Shown here: one piece after another, positions 1-6,951 of the stretch
Layout of the letters: every line of letters begins with the position of its first letter
How positions within the stretch are numbered: the first letter of the stretch is position 1
Assembly (NCBI RefSeq): GCF_018069565.1
Contig: NZ_JAGPNL010000014.1
Span: 1-58,034 of the forward strand
DNA from: Streptomyces tagetis
GTDB taxonomy: Bacteria > Actinomycetota > Actinomycetes > Streptomycetales > Streptomycetaceae
Direction of reading: 5' to 3'
DNA length: 58,034 nt
The notes under the pieces: model-generated
What the model was told of the DNA's origin: nothing
Database searches by the model: none
Seen by the model: only the letters and a program-made list of their open reading frames with translations
Translations under genes and position numbers: made by a program

Positions 1-1
1 A

Positions 2-172
2 CCGGCACCCGGCCCCGCACCCCCGCCCAACCCTCAACCCGCCCCGGCACCGGCACCCGCCCCGGCACCGGCACCCGCCCCGGCACCGGCACCCGCACCC
101 GCCCCGGCACCCGCACCGGCCCCCGCCCCGGCACCCGCATCCACACCCACACCCGCTCTCGCGTCCACATGA
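2..172 (+). CDS. 3' end of a truncated upstream gene, Pro-Ala-rich C-terminus
   Basis: The frame beginning at base 2 stays open to a TGA at 170-172. It encodes a long alternating Pro-Ala tail ending in the residues ASTPTPALAST. Three exact 18-bp repeats lie at 38-55, 56-73 and 74-91, and because 18 is a multiple of three they keep the frame. Such PA tails are common at the ends of secreted or wall-spanning actinobacterial proteins, and a secreted peptidase upstream of rpsB would be typical, but nothing of the catalytic part is in the window. The alternative is a non-coding minisatellite; the clean frame and stop favour coding. Confidence 0.5.
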   Translation, partial: PAPGPAPPPNPQPAPAPAPAPAPAPAPAPAPAPAPAPAPAPAPAPASTPTPALAST

Positions 173-238
173 CGGAACTCTCCCGTACACCGCACCCGAC
201 GTGTCCGGACCTGTGGACGGCTGTCCGGTTGTGGACAA
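137..238. promoter_or_regulatory. cluster of DnaA-box-like 9-mers upstream of rpsB
   Basis: TGTGGACAA at 230-238 is the reverse complement of TTGTCCACA, the preferred Streptomyces DnaA box. TGTGGACGG at 212-220 (complement CCGTCCACA) also fits the relaxed consensus, in the same orientation and 18 bp away. Two weaker boxes on the other strand are GCATCCACA (137-145) and GCGTCCACA (161-169). There are too few for oriC, and no dnaA or dnaN is nearby. Binding and function are inference. Confidence 0.4.
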
Positions 239-396
239 CCGCGTCACCCGGTGGGCCTCCGGTCCCGTACACTTCTGATGGCGACCCGGGTCATCGGGTC
301 GACTTCGCACGCCCCGGTACCAGGGCCGGCAGCAGCCGCTGTCCTGGTAGCAGCGCCCCTCGGTCCCTTGTGGCACGGCGCATCGCGGGCGTCAGG

Positions 397-420
397 CGCG
401 GGAGCCGTCCGGTTCCCGCG
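397..420 (+). promoter_or_regulatory. hairpin in the rpsB 5' leader
   Basis: CGCGGGAGCC at 397-406 pairs with GGTTCCCGCG at 411-420 (10 bp, one G-U wobble) around a GTCC loop. It ends about 17 nt before the ribosome binding site of rpsB. No U-tract follows, so it looks more like a regulatory leader structure than a terminator. S2 autoregulates rpsB in other bacteria; whether this stem is such a site is inference. Confidence 0.45.
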
Positions 421-450
421 GCACAACCGAGAAAATCAAGGAGAACGGCC

Positions 451-1413
451 ATGGCCGTCGTCACGATGCGGGAGCTGCTGGAGAGCGGCGTCCACTTCGG
501 TCACCAGACCCGTCGCTGGAACCCGAAGATGAAGCGCTTCATCTTCACCGAGCGCAACGGCATCTACATCATCGACCTGCTCCAGTCGCTGTCGTACATC
601 GACCGCGCCTACGAGTTCGTCAAGGAGACCGTCGCCCACGGCGGCACGGTCATGTTCGTCGGTACGAAGAAGCAGGCGCAGGAGGCGATCGCCGAGCAGG
701 CGACCCGCGTCGGCATGCCCTACGTCAACCAGCGCTGGCTGGGCGGCATGCTCACCAACTTCTCGACCGTCTACAAGCGTCTGCAGCGCCTCAAGGAGCT
801 TGAGCAGATCGACTTCGAGGACGTGGCCGCCTCCGGCCTCACCAAGAAGGAGCTGCTGGTCCTCTCCCGCGAGAAGGCCAAGCTGGAGAAGACCCTCGGC
901 GGTATCCGCGAGATGTCCAAGGTGCCCAGCGCCGTCTGGATCGTGGACACCAAGAAGGAGCACATCGCGGTCGGCGAGGCCCGCAAGCTCAACATCCCGG
1001 TCGTCGCGATCCTCGACACCAACTGCGACCCCGACGAGGTCGACTACAAGATCCCGGGCAACGACGACGCGATCCGCTCCGTCACCCTGCTCACCCGCGT
1101 GATCGCCGACGCCGTCGCCGAGGGCCTCATCGCCCGTTCCGGTGCCGCCGCCGGTGACAAGGGCGAGAAGGCCGCCGGCGAGCCGCTCGCCGAGTGGGAG
1201 CGCGACCTGCTCCAGGGCGAGAAGGCCGAGCAGCCCGCCGCCGAGGCCCCCGCCGCCGAGCAGGCCGCCGAGGCCCCCGCCGCCGAGGCGCCCGCCGCCA
1301 CGGAGGAGCCCGCCGCCGAGGCCCCTGCCGCCACGGAGGAGCCCGCCGCGGCCGAGCAGCCCGTCGCCGAGCAGCCCGCCGAGGCCCCCGCCGCCGAGGG
1401 CGAGCAGGGCTGA
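451..1413 (+). CDS. rpsB: 30S ribosomal protein S2
   Basis: Ribosomal protein uS2 of the small subunit. The ATG at 451 has an AAGGAG site at 438-443 and gives 320 residues starting MAVVTMRELLESGVHFGHQ, the conserved S2 opening (HFGHQTRRWNPKM). Further S2 motifs are FVGTKKQAQ, YVNQRWLGGMLTN and the late AILDTNCDPDEVDY block. The last 70 or so residues are a low-complexity Ala/Pro/Glu extension typical of actinobacterial S2. The frame extends upstream to 169, but that stretch has no S2 similarity and is leader. It is the first gene of the rpsB-tsf unit. Confidence 0.97.
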   Translation: MAVVTMRELLESGVHFGHQTRRWNPKMKRFIFTERNGIYIIDLLQSLSYIDRAYEFVKETVAHGGTVMFVGTKKQAQEAIAEQATRVGMPYVNQRWLGGMLTNFSTVYKRLQRLKELEQIDFEDVAASGLTKKELLVLSREKAKLEKTLGGIREMSKVPSAVWIVDTKKEHIAVGEARKLNIPVVAILDTNCDPDEVDYKIPGNDDAIRSVTLLTRVIADAVAEGLIARSGAAAGDKGEKAAGEPLAEWERDLLQGEKAEQPAAEAPAAEQAAEAPAAEAPAATEEPAAEAPAATEEPAAAEQPVAEQPAEAPAAEGEQG

Positions 1414-1455
1414 CCTTCCCGTCGGTGTCGACGGCGGGAGCACGGACCGCACCGA

Positions 1456-1477
1456 CCCCCGGCCTTCGGGCCGGGGG
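1456..1477 (+). terminator. UUCG-capped hairpin between rpsB and tsf (terminator or attenuator)
   Basis: CCCCCGGCC (1456-1464), loop TTCG, then GGCCGGGGG (1469-1477): a perfect 9-bp stem 42 nt after the rpsB stop. The sequence after it is not U-rich. Because tsf follows in the same direction, partial termination that lowers EF-Ts relative to S2 is plausible. Confidence 0.7.
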
Positions 1478-1610
1478 AGGTGTGCTCGGCGCTCCCGCCG
1501 TTCACCCGTAGGTCGGCGGCCGGTCACGCGGCCACGGCTCCATGGGCCGTGGAGTCCGCGGGCCCCGCAGATCTCCGAACCTCCAGACTTCGAGAAAGAC
1601 TCACAGACTC

Positions 1611-2447
1611 ATGGCGAACTACACCGCCGCCGACGTCAAGAAGCTCCGCGAGCTCACGGGCGCCGGCATGATGGACTGCAAGAAGGCGCTGGACGAGGCC
1701 GAGGGCAACGTCGACAAGGCCGTCGAGGCGCTCCGCATCAAGGGCCAGAAGGGCGTCGCCAAGCGCGAGGGCCGCTCCGCCGAGAACGGCGCGGTCGTCT
1801 CCCTCCTCGCCGACGACAACACCTCCGGCGTCCTCGTCGAGCTGAAGTGCGAGACGGACTTCGTCGCCAAGGGCGAGAAGTTCCAGAGCGTGGCCCAGGC
1901 CATCGCCGAGCACGTCGCCAAGGTCGCCCCGGCCGACATCGAGGCGCTGCTCGCCTCCGAGATCGAGGCCGGCAAGACCGTCCAGGCGTTCGTGGACGAG
2001 GCCAACGCCAACCTGGGCGAGAAGATCGTCCTGGACCGCTTCGCGCAGTTCTCCGGCGGCTTCGTCGCCGCCTACATGCACCGCACGATGCCCGACCTGC
2101 CCCCGCAGATCGGTGTCCTCGTCGAGCTGGACAAGCCGAACGCCGAGGTCGCCAAGGGCGTCGCCCAGCACATCGCCGCCTTCGCGCCGAAGTACCTCGC
2201 CAAGGAGGACGTGCCGGCCGAGGTCGTCGAGAGCGAGCGCCGCGTCGCCGAGGAGACCACCCGCGCCGAGGGCAAGCCCGAGGCCGCCCTGCCGAAGATC
2301 GTCGAGGGTCGCCTCAACGGCTTCTTCAAGGAGGCCACGCTGCTCGGCCAGCCCTACGCGCTGGACAACAAGAAGTCGGTCCAGCAGGTGCTGGACGAGG
2401 CCGGTGTCACCCTGAAGCGCTTCTCGCGCATCAAGGTCGGCATCTGA
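1611..2447 (+). CDS. tsf: elongation factor Ts
   Basis: Guanine-nucleotide exchange factor for EF-Tu, 278 residues, the usual length in Streptomyces. The N-terminal UBA-like domain carries MANYTAADVKKLRELTGAGMMDCKKAL, the family signature in which the TDFV-type contact appears downstream as CETDFVAKGEKF. The end, ACTLKRFSRIKVG-like (GVTLKRFSRIKVGI), is also typical. The start is ATG 1611, preceded only by a weak GAAAG-type site, so translation may depend on reading from rpsB mRNA through the intervening hairpin. Confidence 0.97.
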   Translation: MANYTAADVKKLRELTGAGMMDCKKALDEAEGNVDKAVEALRIKGQKGVAKREGRSAENGAVVSLLADDNTSGVLVELKCETDFVAKGEKFQSVAQAIAEHVAKVAPADIEALLASEIEAGKTVQAFVDEANANLGEKIVLDRFAQFSGGFVAAYMHRTMPDLPPQIGVLVELDKPNAEVAKGVAQHIAAFAPKYLAKEDVPAEVVESERRVAEETTRAEGKPEAALPKIVEGRLNGFFKEATLLGQPYALDNKKSVQQVLDEAGVTLKRFSRIKVGI

Positions 2448-2560
2448 GTCCGTACCGCGACGGACGCACGACCCCGGTAGGGTCGGCAGCAGTCGTCCGC
2501 ACCGCGCGCGTACGCCGTGCCGCACACGCGCGCGGCGCGGGACGACAGCAGATCTGACGA

Positions 2561-2615
2561 GGAGGCCATTGCCGAGCATGGGATGCGAACCACGCCCCCA
2601 CCGGCAATGGCCTTC
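2561..2615 (+). terminator. terminator-like hairpin between tsf and pyrH
   Basis: Bases 2561-2574 pair with 2602-2615 (14 bp including one wobble; core AGGCCATTGCCG / CGGCAATGGCCT) around a 27-nt loop, followed by TTCGTGTGTGTG. It probably ends rpsB-tsf transcripts, leaving pyrH with its own promoter. It lies about 40 nt before the pyrH start. Confidence 0.6.
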
Positions 2616-2653
2616 TTCGTGTGTGTGACCCACGTAAAAGAGGCGAGATCTCC

Positions 2654-3412
2654 ATGACCACCAAGGCCGAGAAGAGCGACGACGGCAAAGTACGCGGCCG
2701 GTTCCTGCTGAAGTTGTCCGGCGAGGCGTTCTCCGGCGGTGGGGGACTCGGCGTCGACCCCGACGTGGTGCACGCCATCGCCCGCGAGATCGCCGCCGTG
2801 GTGCGCGACGGCGCGCAGATCGCCATCGTCATCGGCGGCGGCAACTTCTTCCGCGGCGCCGAACTGCAGTTGCGCGGCATGGACCGCGCCCGCTCCGACT
2901 ACATGGGCATGCTGGGCACCGTGATGAACTGCCTGGCCCTCCAGGACTTCCTGGAGAAGGAAGGCGTCGACTGCCGGGTGCAGACCGCCATCACCATGGG
3001 CCAGGTGGCCGAGCCCTACATCCCGCTGCGCGCCGTGCGCCACCTGGAGAAGGGCCGTGTCGTCATCTTCGGCGCGGGCATGGGCATGCCGTACTTCTCC
3101 ACCGACACCACCGCCGCCCAGCGTGCCCTGGAGATCGACGCCGAGGCACTGCTCATGGGCAAGAACGGGGTGGACGGGGTCTACGACTCCGACCCCAAGG
3201 CCAACCCGGACGCCGTGAAGTTCGACTCGCTCGGCTACGGCGAAGTCATCACCCGTGATCTGAAGGTCGCCGACGCCACGGCCGTCACGCTCTGCCGCGA
3301 CAACCGCCTTCCCATCGTCGTCTTCGAACTCGTGAAGGAGGGCAATATCGCCCGCGCCGTCAAGGGTGAGAAGATCGGCACGCTCGTGGGTGACCACGGC
3401 AGCCGGGACTGA
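2654..3412 (+). CDS. pyrH: UMP kinase
   Basis: Amino-acid-kinase-fold UMP kinase that phosphorylates UMP to UDP in pyrimidine nucleotide synthesis; 252 residues from ATG 2654. Visible motifs are LLKLSGEAFSGG (phosphate loop), IAIVIGGGNFFRGAEL, the uridylate-binding region with MGMLGTVMN and QTAITMGQVAEPY, and GMGMPYFSTDTTAAQRALEI. The frame extends upstream to a GTG at 2621 that falls just after the hairpin; the ATG with GAGGCGA upstream is preferred. It precedes frr as in many bacteria. Confidence 0.96.
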   Translation: MTTKAEKSDDGKVRGRFLLKLSGEAFSGGGGLGVDPDVVHAIAREIAAVVRDGAQIAIVIGGGNFFRGAELQLRGMDRARSDYMGMLGTVMNCLALQDFLEKEGVDCRVQTAITMGQVAEPYIPLRAVRHLEKGRVVIFGAGMGMPYFSTDTTAAQRALEIDAEALLMGKNGVDGVYDSDPKANPDAVKFDSLGYGEVITRDLKVADATAVTLCRDNRLPIVVFELVKEGNIARAVKGEKIGTLVGDHGSRD

Positions 3413-3592
3413 CCGGAGAACCACCCCCTCCGTAGCCGGACGCCACCTGTCCGGGCGACGGCGGGGACGGCGCCGGGCCGGGGGATGGACAATGTCCCGC
3501 CGGTCGGGAACCGTGCAGGAAGAAGACGCGACGCAGCCGGCCGCCCCCACGGGAGCGCGGCCGGGCCTACTCAAGACACGCAGGAGCAAGTG

Positions 3593-4150
3593 GTGATCGA
3601 AGAGAGCCTCCTCGAAGCCGAGGAGAAGATGGAGAAGGCCGTCGTGGTCGCCAAGGAGGACTTCGCCGCGATCCGCACCGGTCGTGCGCACCCGGCGATG
3701 TTCAACAAGATCGTGGCCGATTACTACGGAGCGCCGACGCCGATCAACCAACTGGCCTCGTTCTCCGTGCCGGAGCCGCGCATGGCCGTCGTGACGCCGT
3801 TCGACAAGACCGCGCTGCGCAACATCGAGCAGGCGATCCGCGACTCCGACCTGGGCGTCAACCCCAGCAACGACGGCAATATCATCCGGGTGGTCTTCCC
3901 GGAGCTGACGGAGGAGCGCCGCCGCGAGTTCATCAAGGTCGCGCGGGCCAAGGGCGAGGACGCCAAGGTGTCCATCCGCGCCGTGCGCCGCAAGGCCAAG
4001 GACGCCATCGACAAGCTCGTCAAGGACGGCGAGGTCGGCGAGGACGAGGGCCGCCGTGCGGAGAAGGAGCTCGACGACACCACCGCGAAGTACGTGGCGC
4101 AGGTGGACGAGCTCCTGAAGCACAAGGAAGCCGAACTGCTCGAGGTCTGA
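3593..4150 (+). CDS. frr: ribosome-recycling factor
   Basis: RRF, which splits the post-termination ribosome together with EF-G. It has 185 residues, exactly the family length, when started at GTG 3593 (AGGAG at 3582-3586). The adjacent GTG at 3590 is also possible. Conserved elements: LLEAEEKMEKAV, IRTGRAHPAMFNKI, FSVPEPRMAVVTPFDKT, LGVNPSNDGNIIRV and the helix RREFIKVARAKGEDAKVSIR. Its TGA overlaps the next start (ATGA), so cdsA is translationally coupled. An upstream in-frame extension from 3485 is not RRF-like. Confidence 0.97.
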   Translation: MIEESLLEAEEKMEKAVVVAKEDFAAIRTGRAHPAMFNKIVADYYGAPTPINQLASFSVPEPRMAVVTPFDKTALRNIEQAIRDSDLGVNPSNDGNIIRVVFPELTEERRREFIKVARAKGEDAKVSIRAVRRKAKDAIDKLVKDGEVGEDEGRRAEKELDDTTAKYVAQVDELLKHKEAELLEV

Positions 4151-5277
4151 TGAACCACTCTTCCTGGGGAGCGCCGCCACACGCCGGGTACGGGGGGCCG
4201 CCCGACCAGGGGCCTGCCCAGGGGGCCGCCGCCCCGGCGGGTCCCGCCCACGATGCGCACCAGGCCCAGCAGACGCGCCCCATGCCCGTCGTGCCCGGCG
4301 TACCCGGACACGGCGCAGACCAGGACGACCGGGGGGCCGCCGGGCACGGTGGTCCCCTCTTCCGCGACGAGACCCCGCCGGCGCTGCCGTACCCGGCGGC
4401 GCCGCAGAATCCGGAGCCCATGCCCGACACTCCGCAGCCGGCCGCCGGGCCGCCGCAGAAGAAGAGCGCGGGGCGGGACCTGGGGTCCGCGATAGGGGTC
4501 GGCCTCGGGCTCGGCGTGGTGATCGTCGCGTCGCTCTTCGTCGTCAAGGCCGTCTTCGTCGGCGTGGTCGCGGTCGCCGTGGTCGTGGGGCTGTGGGAGC
4601 TGACCTCGCGGCTGGAGGAGCGCAAGGGCATCAAGGCGCCCCTCGTGCCGCTCGCGGTGGGTGGCGCGGCCATGGTCGTCGCCGGGTACGTCGGGGGCGC
4701 CGAGGGCGCCTGGATCGCCATGGCGCTGACGGCGCTGGCGGTGCTGGTGTGGCGGATGGCGAGGCCGCCGCAGGACTATCTGCGGGATGTCACGGCGGGC
4801 GTGTTCGCCGCGTTCTACGTGCCGTTCCTCGCCACGTTCGTCACGATGATGCTCGCCGCGGACGACGGCGCCTGGCGTGTGCTGACCTTCCTGCTGCTGA
4901 CGGTGGTCAGCGACACCGGGGCGTACGCGGTCGGCTGGCGGTTCGGCCGGACCAAGCTGGCCCCGCGCATCAGCCCCGGCAAGACCCGCGAGGGGCTGAT
5001 CGGCGCGGTGGCCTTCGCGATGGTGGCCGGCGCGCTGTGCACGCAGTTCCTGATCGACGGCGGTTCCTGGTGGCAGGGGCTGCTGCTGGGGCTCGCGGTC
5101 GCGGCCAGCGCCACGCTGGGCGACCTCGGCGAGTCCATGATCAAGCGGGACCTGGGCATCAAGGACATGGGCACGCTGCTGCCGGGGCACGGCGGCATCA
5201 TGGACCGCCTGGACTCCCTGCTGCCGACGGCGCCGGTGGTGTGGCTGCTGCTGGTGCTCTTCGTCGGCTCGGGTTGA
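4150..5277 (+). CDS. cdsA: phosphatidate cytidylyltransferase (CDP-diacylglycerol synthase)
   Basis: Integral membrane enzyme converting phosphatidate and CTP to CDP-diacylglycerol, the precursor of phospholipids; 375 residues. The first 115 or so residues are a soluble Pro/Gly/His-rich cytoplasmic extension, as in other actinobacterial CdsA. About eight hydrophobic segments follow. The C-terminal signature is complete: GESMIKRDLGIKDMG then LLPGHGGIMDRLDSLL, with the KRD...KD...PGHGG..DR.D residues. It overlaps frr by 4 bp. The uppS gene often found before cdsA is absent. Confidence 0.95.
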   Translation: MNHSSWGAPPHAGYGGPPDQGPAQGAAAPAGPAHDAHQAQQTRPMPVVPGVPGHGADQDDRGAAGHGGPLFRDETPPALPYPAAPQNPEPMPDTPQPAAGPPQKKSAGRDLGSAIGVGLGLGVVIVASLFVVKAVFVGVVAVAVVVGLWELTSRLEERKGIKAPLVPLAVGGAAMVVAGYVGGAEGAWIAMALTALAVLVWRMARPPQDYLRDVTAGVFAAFYVPFLATFVTMMLAADDGAWRVLTFLLLTVVSDTGAYAVGWRFGRTKLAPRISPGKTREGLIGAVAFAMVAGALCTQFLIDGGSWWQGLLLGLAVAASATLGDLGESMIKRDLGIKDMGTLLPGHGGIMDRLDSLLPTAPVVWLLLVLFVGSG

Positions 5278-5296
5278 CAAGGCATCGGGTACGCTG

Positions 5297-5328
5297 AAAG
5301 GGCCCGTGGCGCTGTCCGCGGGCCCTTT
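5297..5328 (+). terminator. rho-independent terminator after cdsA
   Basis: AAAGGGCCCG (5297-5306) pairs with CGGGCCCTTT (5319-5328) around a 12-nt loop and runs into TTTTCC. It is a canonical terminator 19 nt after the cdsA stop, closing the pyrH-frr-cdsA unit. Confidence 0.85.
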
Positions 5329-5482
5329 TCCGTGTCCCCGCCGCTCTCGCCGGCCCCGCTCCGGTGGCCGGTGCCGTCGGTGGGGACGGTCCAGTGAGGT
5401 CTCCTGGCTCCGGCATGGCCTTGCCGTCTTCCCGCCGTGCGCGGGGGTGCCGTAGGCCGTCGTCCTGAGGAGTTGCCCGACC

Positions 5483-6595
5483 GTGGCCCGTCCCGTCCCC
5501 GGTGAGCTCACCTTCGTCGCGCCCCGCGGGGCGCAGCGTCCGCCGCGTCACCTCGCCGATCTCACGCCCGCCGAGCGCAAGGAGGCCGTCGCCGCGATCG
5601 GCGAGAAGCCGTTCCGCGCCCGGCAGCTCTCCCAGCACTACTTCGCGCGTTACGCGCACGACCCGGAGCAGTGGACCGACATCCCGGCCCGCTCCCGGCA
5701 GGGCCTCCAGGAGGCGCTGCTGCCCGAGCTGATGACGGTCGTGCGGCACCTGTCCACCGACGAGGGCACCACCCGCAAGACGCTGTGGCGGCTCTTCGAC
5801 GGCACCCTCGTCGAGTCCGTCCTGATGCGTTACCCGGACCGGGTGACCATGTGCATCAGCTCCCAGGCGGGCTGCGGCATGAACTGCCCGTTCTGCGCGA
5901 CCGGCCAGGCGGGCCTGGACCGGAACCTGTCGACCGCCGAGATCGTGCACCAGATCGTGGACGGCATGCGCGCCCTGCGCGACGGCGAGGTCCCCGGCGG
6001 ACCGGCCCGGCTCAGCAACATCGTGTTCATGGGCATGGGCGAGCCGCTCGCCAACTACCGGCGCGTCGTCGGCTCCATCCGCCGGCTCACCGACCCCGAG
6101 CCCGACGGTCTGGGCCTGTCCCAGCGGGGCATCACCGTCTCCACCGTCGGCCTGGTCCCCGCCATCCACCGCTTCTCCGACGAGGGCTTCAAGTGCCGCC
6201 TCGCCATCTCGCTGCACGCCCCCGACGACGAGCTGCGTGACACCCTCGTCCCGGTCAACACCCGGTGGAAGGTGCGGGAGGTGCTGGACGCGGGCTTCGC
6301 GTACGCGGCGAGGTCCGGGCGCCGGCTCTCCATCGAGTACGCGCTGATCCGGGACATCAACGACCAGGCGTGGCGCGGTGACCGGCTCGGCCGGCTGCTC
6401 AAGGGCAAGCCCGTGCACGTCAACCTGATCCCGCTCAACCCGACGCCCGGCTCGAAGTGGACCGCGTCGCGGCCCGAGGACGAGAAGGCGTTCGTGGAGG
6501 CGATCGCGGCGCACGGTGTGCCGGTGACGATCCGGGACACCCGGGGCCAGGAGATCGACGGGGCCTGTGGTCAGCTCGCGGCGAGCGAGAGGTAG
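5483..6595 (+). CDS. rlmN: 23S rRNA (adenine2503-C2) / tRNA A37 methyltransferase
   Basis: Radical SAM methyltransferase that installs 2-methyladenosine in 23S rRNA and some tRNAs; 370 residues from GTG 5483, with GAGGAG at 5467-5472. The radical-SAM cluster motif CGMNCPFC (CxxxCxxC) is intact after SSQAG, followed by GQAGLDRNLSTAEIV. Later come the SAM-binding GMGEPL, ISLHAPDDELR, and the C-terminal DTRGQEIDGACGQL with the catalytic Cys. It has its own leader after the cdsA terminator. Confidence 0.96.
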   Translation: MARPVPGELTFVAPRGAQRPPRHLADLTPAERKEAVAAIGEKPFRARQLSQHYFARYAHDPEQWTDIPARSRQGLQEALLPELMTVVRHLSTDEGTTRKTLWRLFDGTLVESVLMRYPDRVTMCISSQAGCGMNCPFCATGQAGLDRNLSTAEIVHQIVDGMRALRDGEVPGGPARLSNIVFMGMGEPLANYRRVVGSIRRLTDPEPDGLGLSQRGITVSTVGLVPAIHRFSDEGFKCRLAISLHAPDDELRDTLVPVNTRWKVREVLDAGFAYAARSGRRLSIEYALIRDINDQAWRGDRLGRLLKGKPVHVNLIPLNPTPGSKWTASRPEDEKAFVEAIAAHGVPVTIRDTRGQEIDGACGQLAASER

Positions 6596-6697
6596 TCTGG
6601 CCCGCGCGGGGACATCTTCATACGGTTCATGACATACGGTGTACGGCATACAGTGCCGGACCGCGGTGTGCGTGCGCCGGGGCGGTGTCCCACCGCG

Positions 6698-6777
6698 ACA
6701 ACGTCACATCCTCACAACGTCACATCCGTACAACTGCATATCCCGACATCTTCATACGTCGACATCTTCATATTCCG
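6698..6777 (+). repeat. five tandem 16-bp repeats abutting the TPP riboswitch
   Basis: Units start at 6698, 6714, 6730, 6746 and 6762, each exactly 16 bp. Units 1 and 2 share ACAACGTCACATCC; units 4 and 5 share ACATCTTCATA; unit 3 (ACAACTGCATATCCCG) is intermediate. The last unit runs into the first stem of the riboswitch. The array is AT-richer than its surroundings. Confidence 0.8.
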
Positions 6778-6863
6778 ACAGGGGAGCGCCACAGCGCTGA
6801 GAGTGCGGCACCGGCCGCAGACCCTCCGAACCTCGCCCAGGTCATTCTGGGTAGGGAGATCGG
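6775..6863 (+). promoter_or_regulatory. TPP riboswitch (THI element)
   Basis: The conserved elements occur in order: GGGG at 6781, GCTGAGA around 6796-6802, ACCCTCCGAACCT at 6821-6833, CCAG-loop-CTGG, and GTAGGGA ending near 6858. CCGA/TCGG flanks can close stem P1. It controls thiB-thiP-thiQ, which fits thiamine uptake being shut off by intracellular thiamine pyrophosphate. Confidence 0.93.
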
Positions 6864-6884
6864 TCACCACTCAAGCTGCTGCGT

Positions 6885-6916
6885 CCTGCCCGGGACCCGC
6901 GAGGGACCCGGGCAGG
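6885..6916 (+). terminator. expression-platform hairpin of the TPP riboswitch
   Basis: CCTGCCCGGG (6885-6894) pairs perfectly with CCCGGGCAGG (6907-6916). Inside, CCC-GCGA-GGG forms a GNRA-capped extension across an A-A mismatch. It lies 22 nt after the aptamer and 24 nt before the SD, so a TPP-dependent terminator is likely, although no U-tract follows. Confidence 0.7.
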
Positions 6917-6951
6917 GCCGCGTCTCCTTCTGGAACCCCAGGAGGAATCCA

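Larger units (their letters stand above)
6596..6951 (+). other. gene-free leader of the thiamine operon
   Basis: This stretch holds no gene. In order it contains an AT-richer patch with a first copy of GACATCTTCATA (6611-6622), the 16-bp tandem repeat, the TPP riboswitch and its expression-platform hairpin, then the SD of the substrate-binding protein gene. No clear -35/-10 pair was found; the promoter probably lies in 6600-6700. Confidence 0.6.

Noticed and set aside
1..145. CRISPR-like array
   Set aside because: The 18-bp units are contiguous with no spacers and encode Pro-Ala in frame.
169..450. In-frame 94-residue N-terminal extension of S2
   Set aside because: No S2 similarity; a strong SD and conserved MAVVTMRELL start lie at 451, and the stretch contains DnaA-like boxes and a hairpin.
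436..1527. Long antisense open frame over rpsB (and similar frames over dehydrogenases, proS, potA and others)
   Set aside because: These are shadows from GC-rich third codon positions; translations are Leu/Gly/Val/Asp- or Arg/Pro-rich with no domains.
5274..5295. TTGACA followed by TACGCT as an rlmN promoter
   Set aside because: The spacer is only 10 bp, and the sequence is part of the cdsA stop and terminator.
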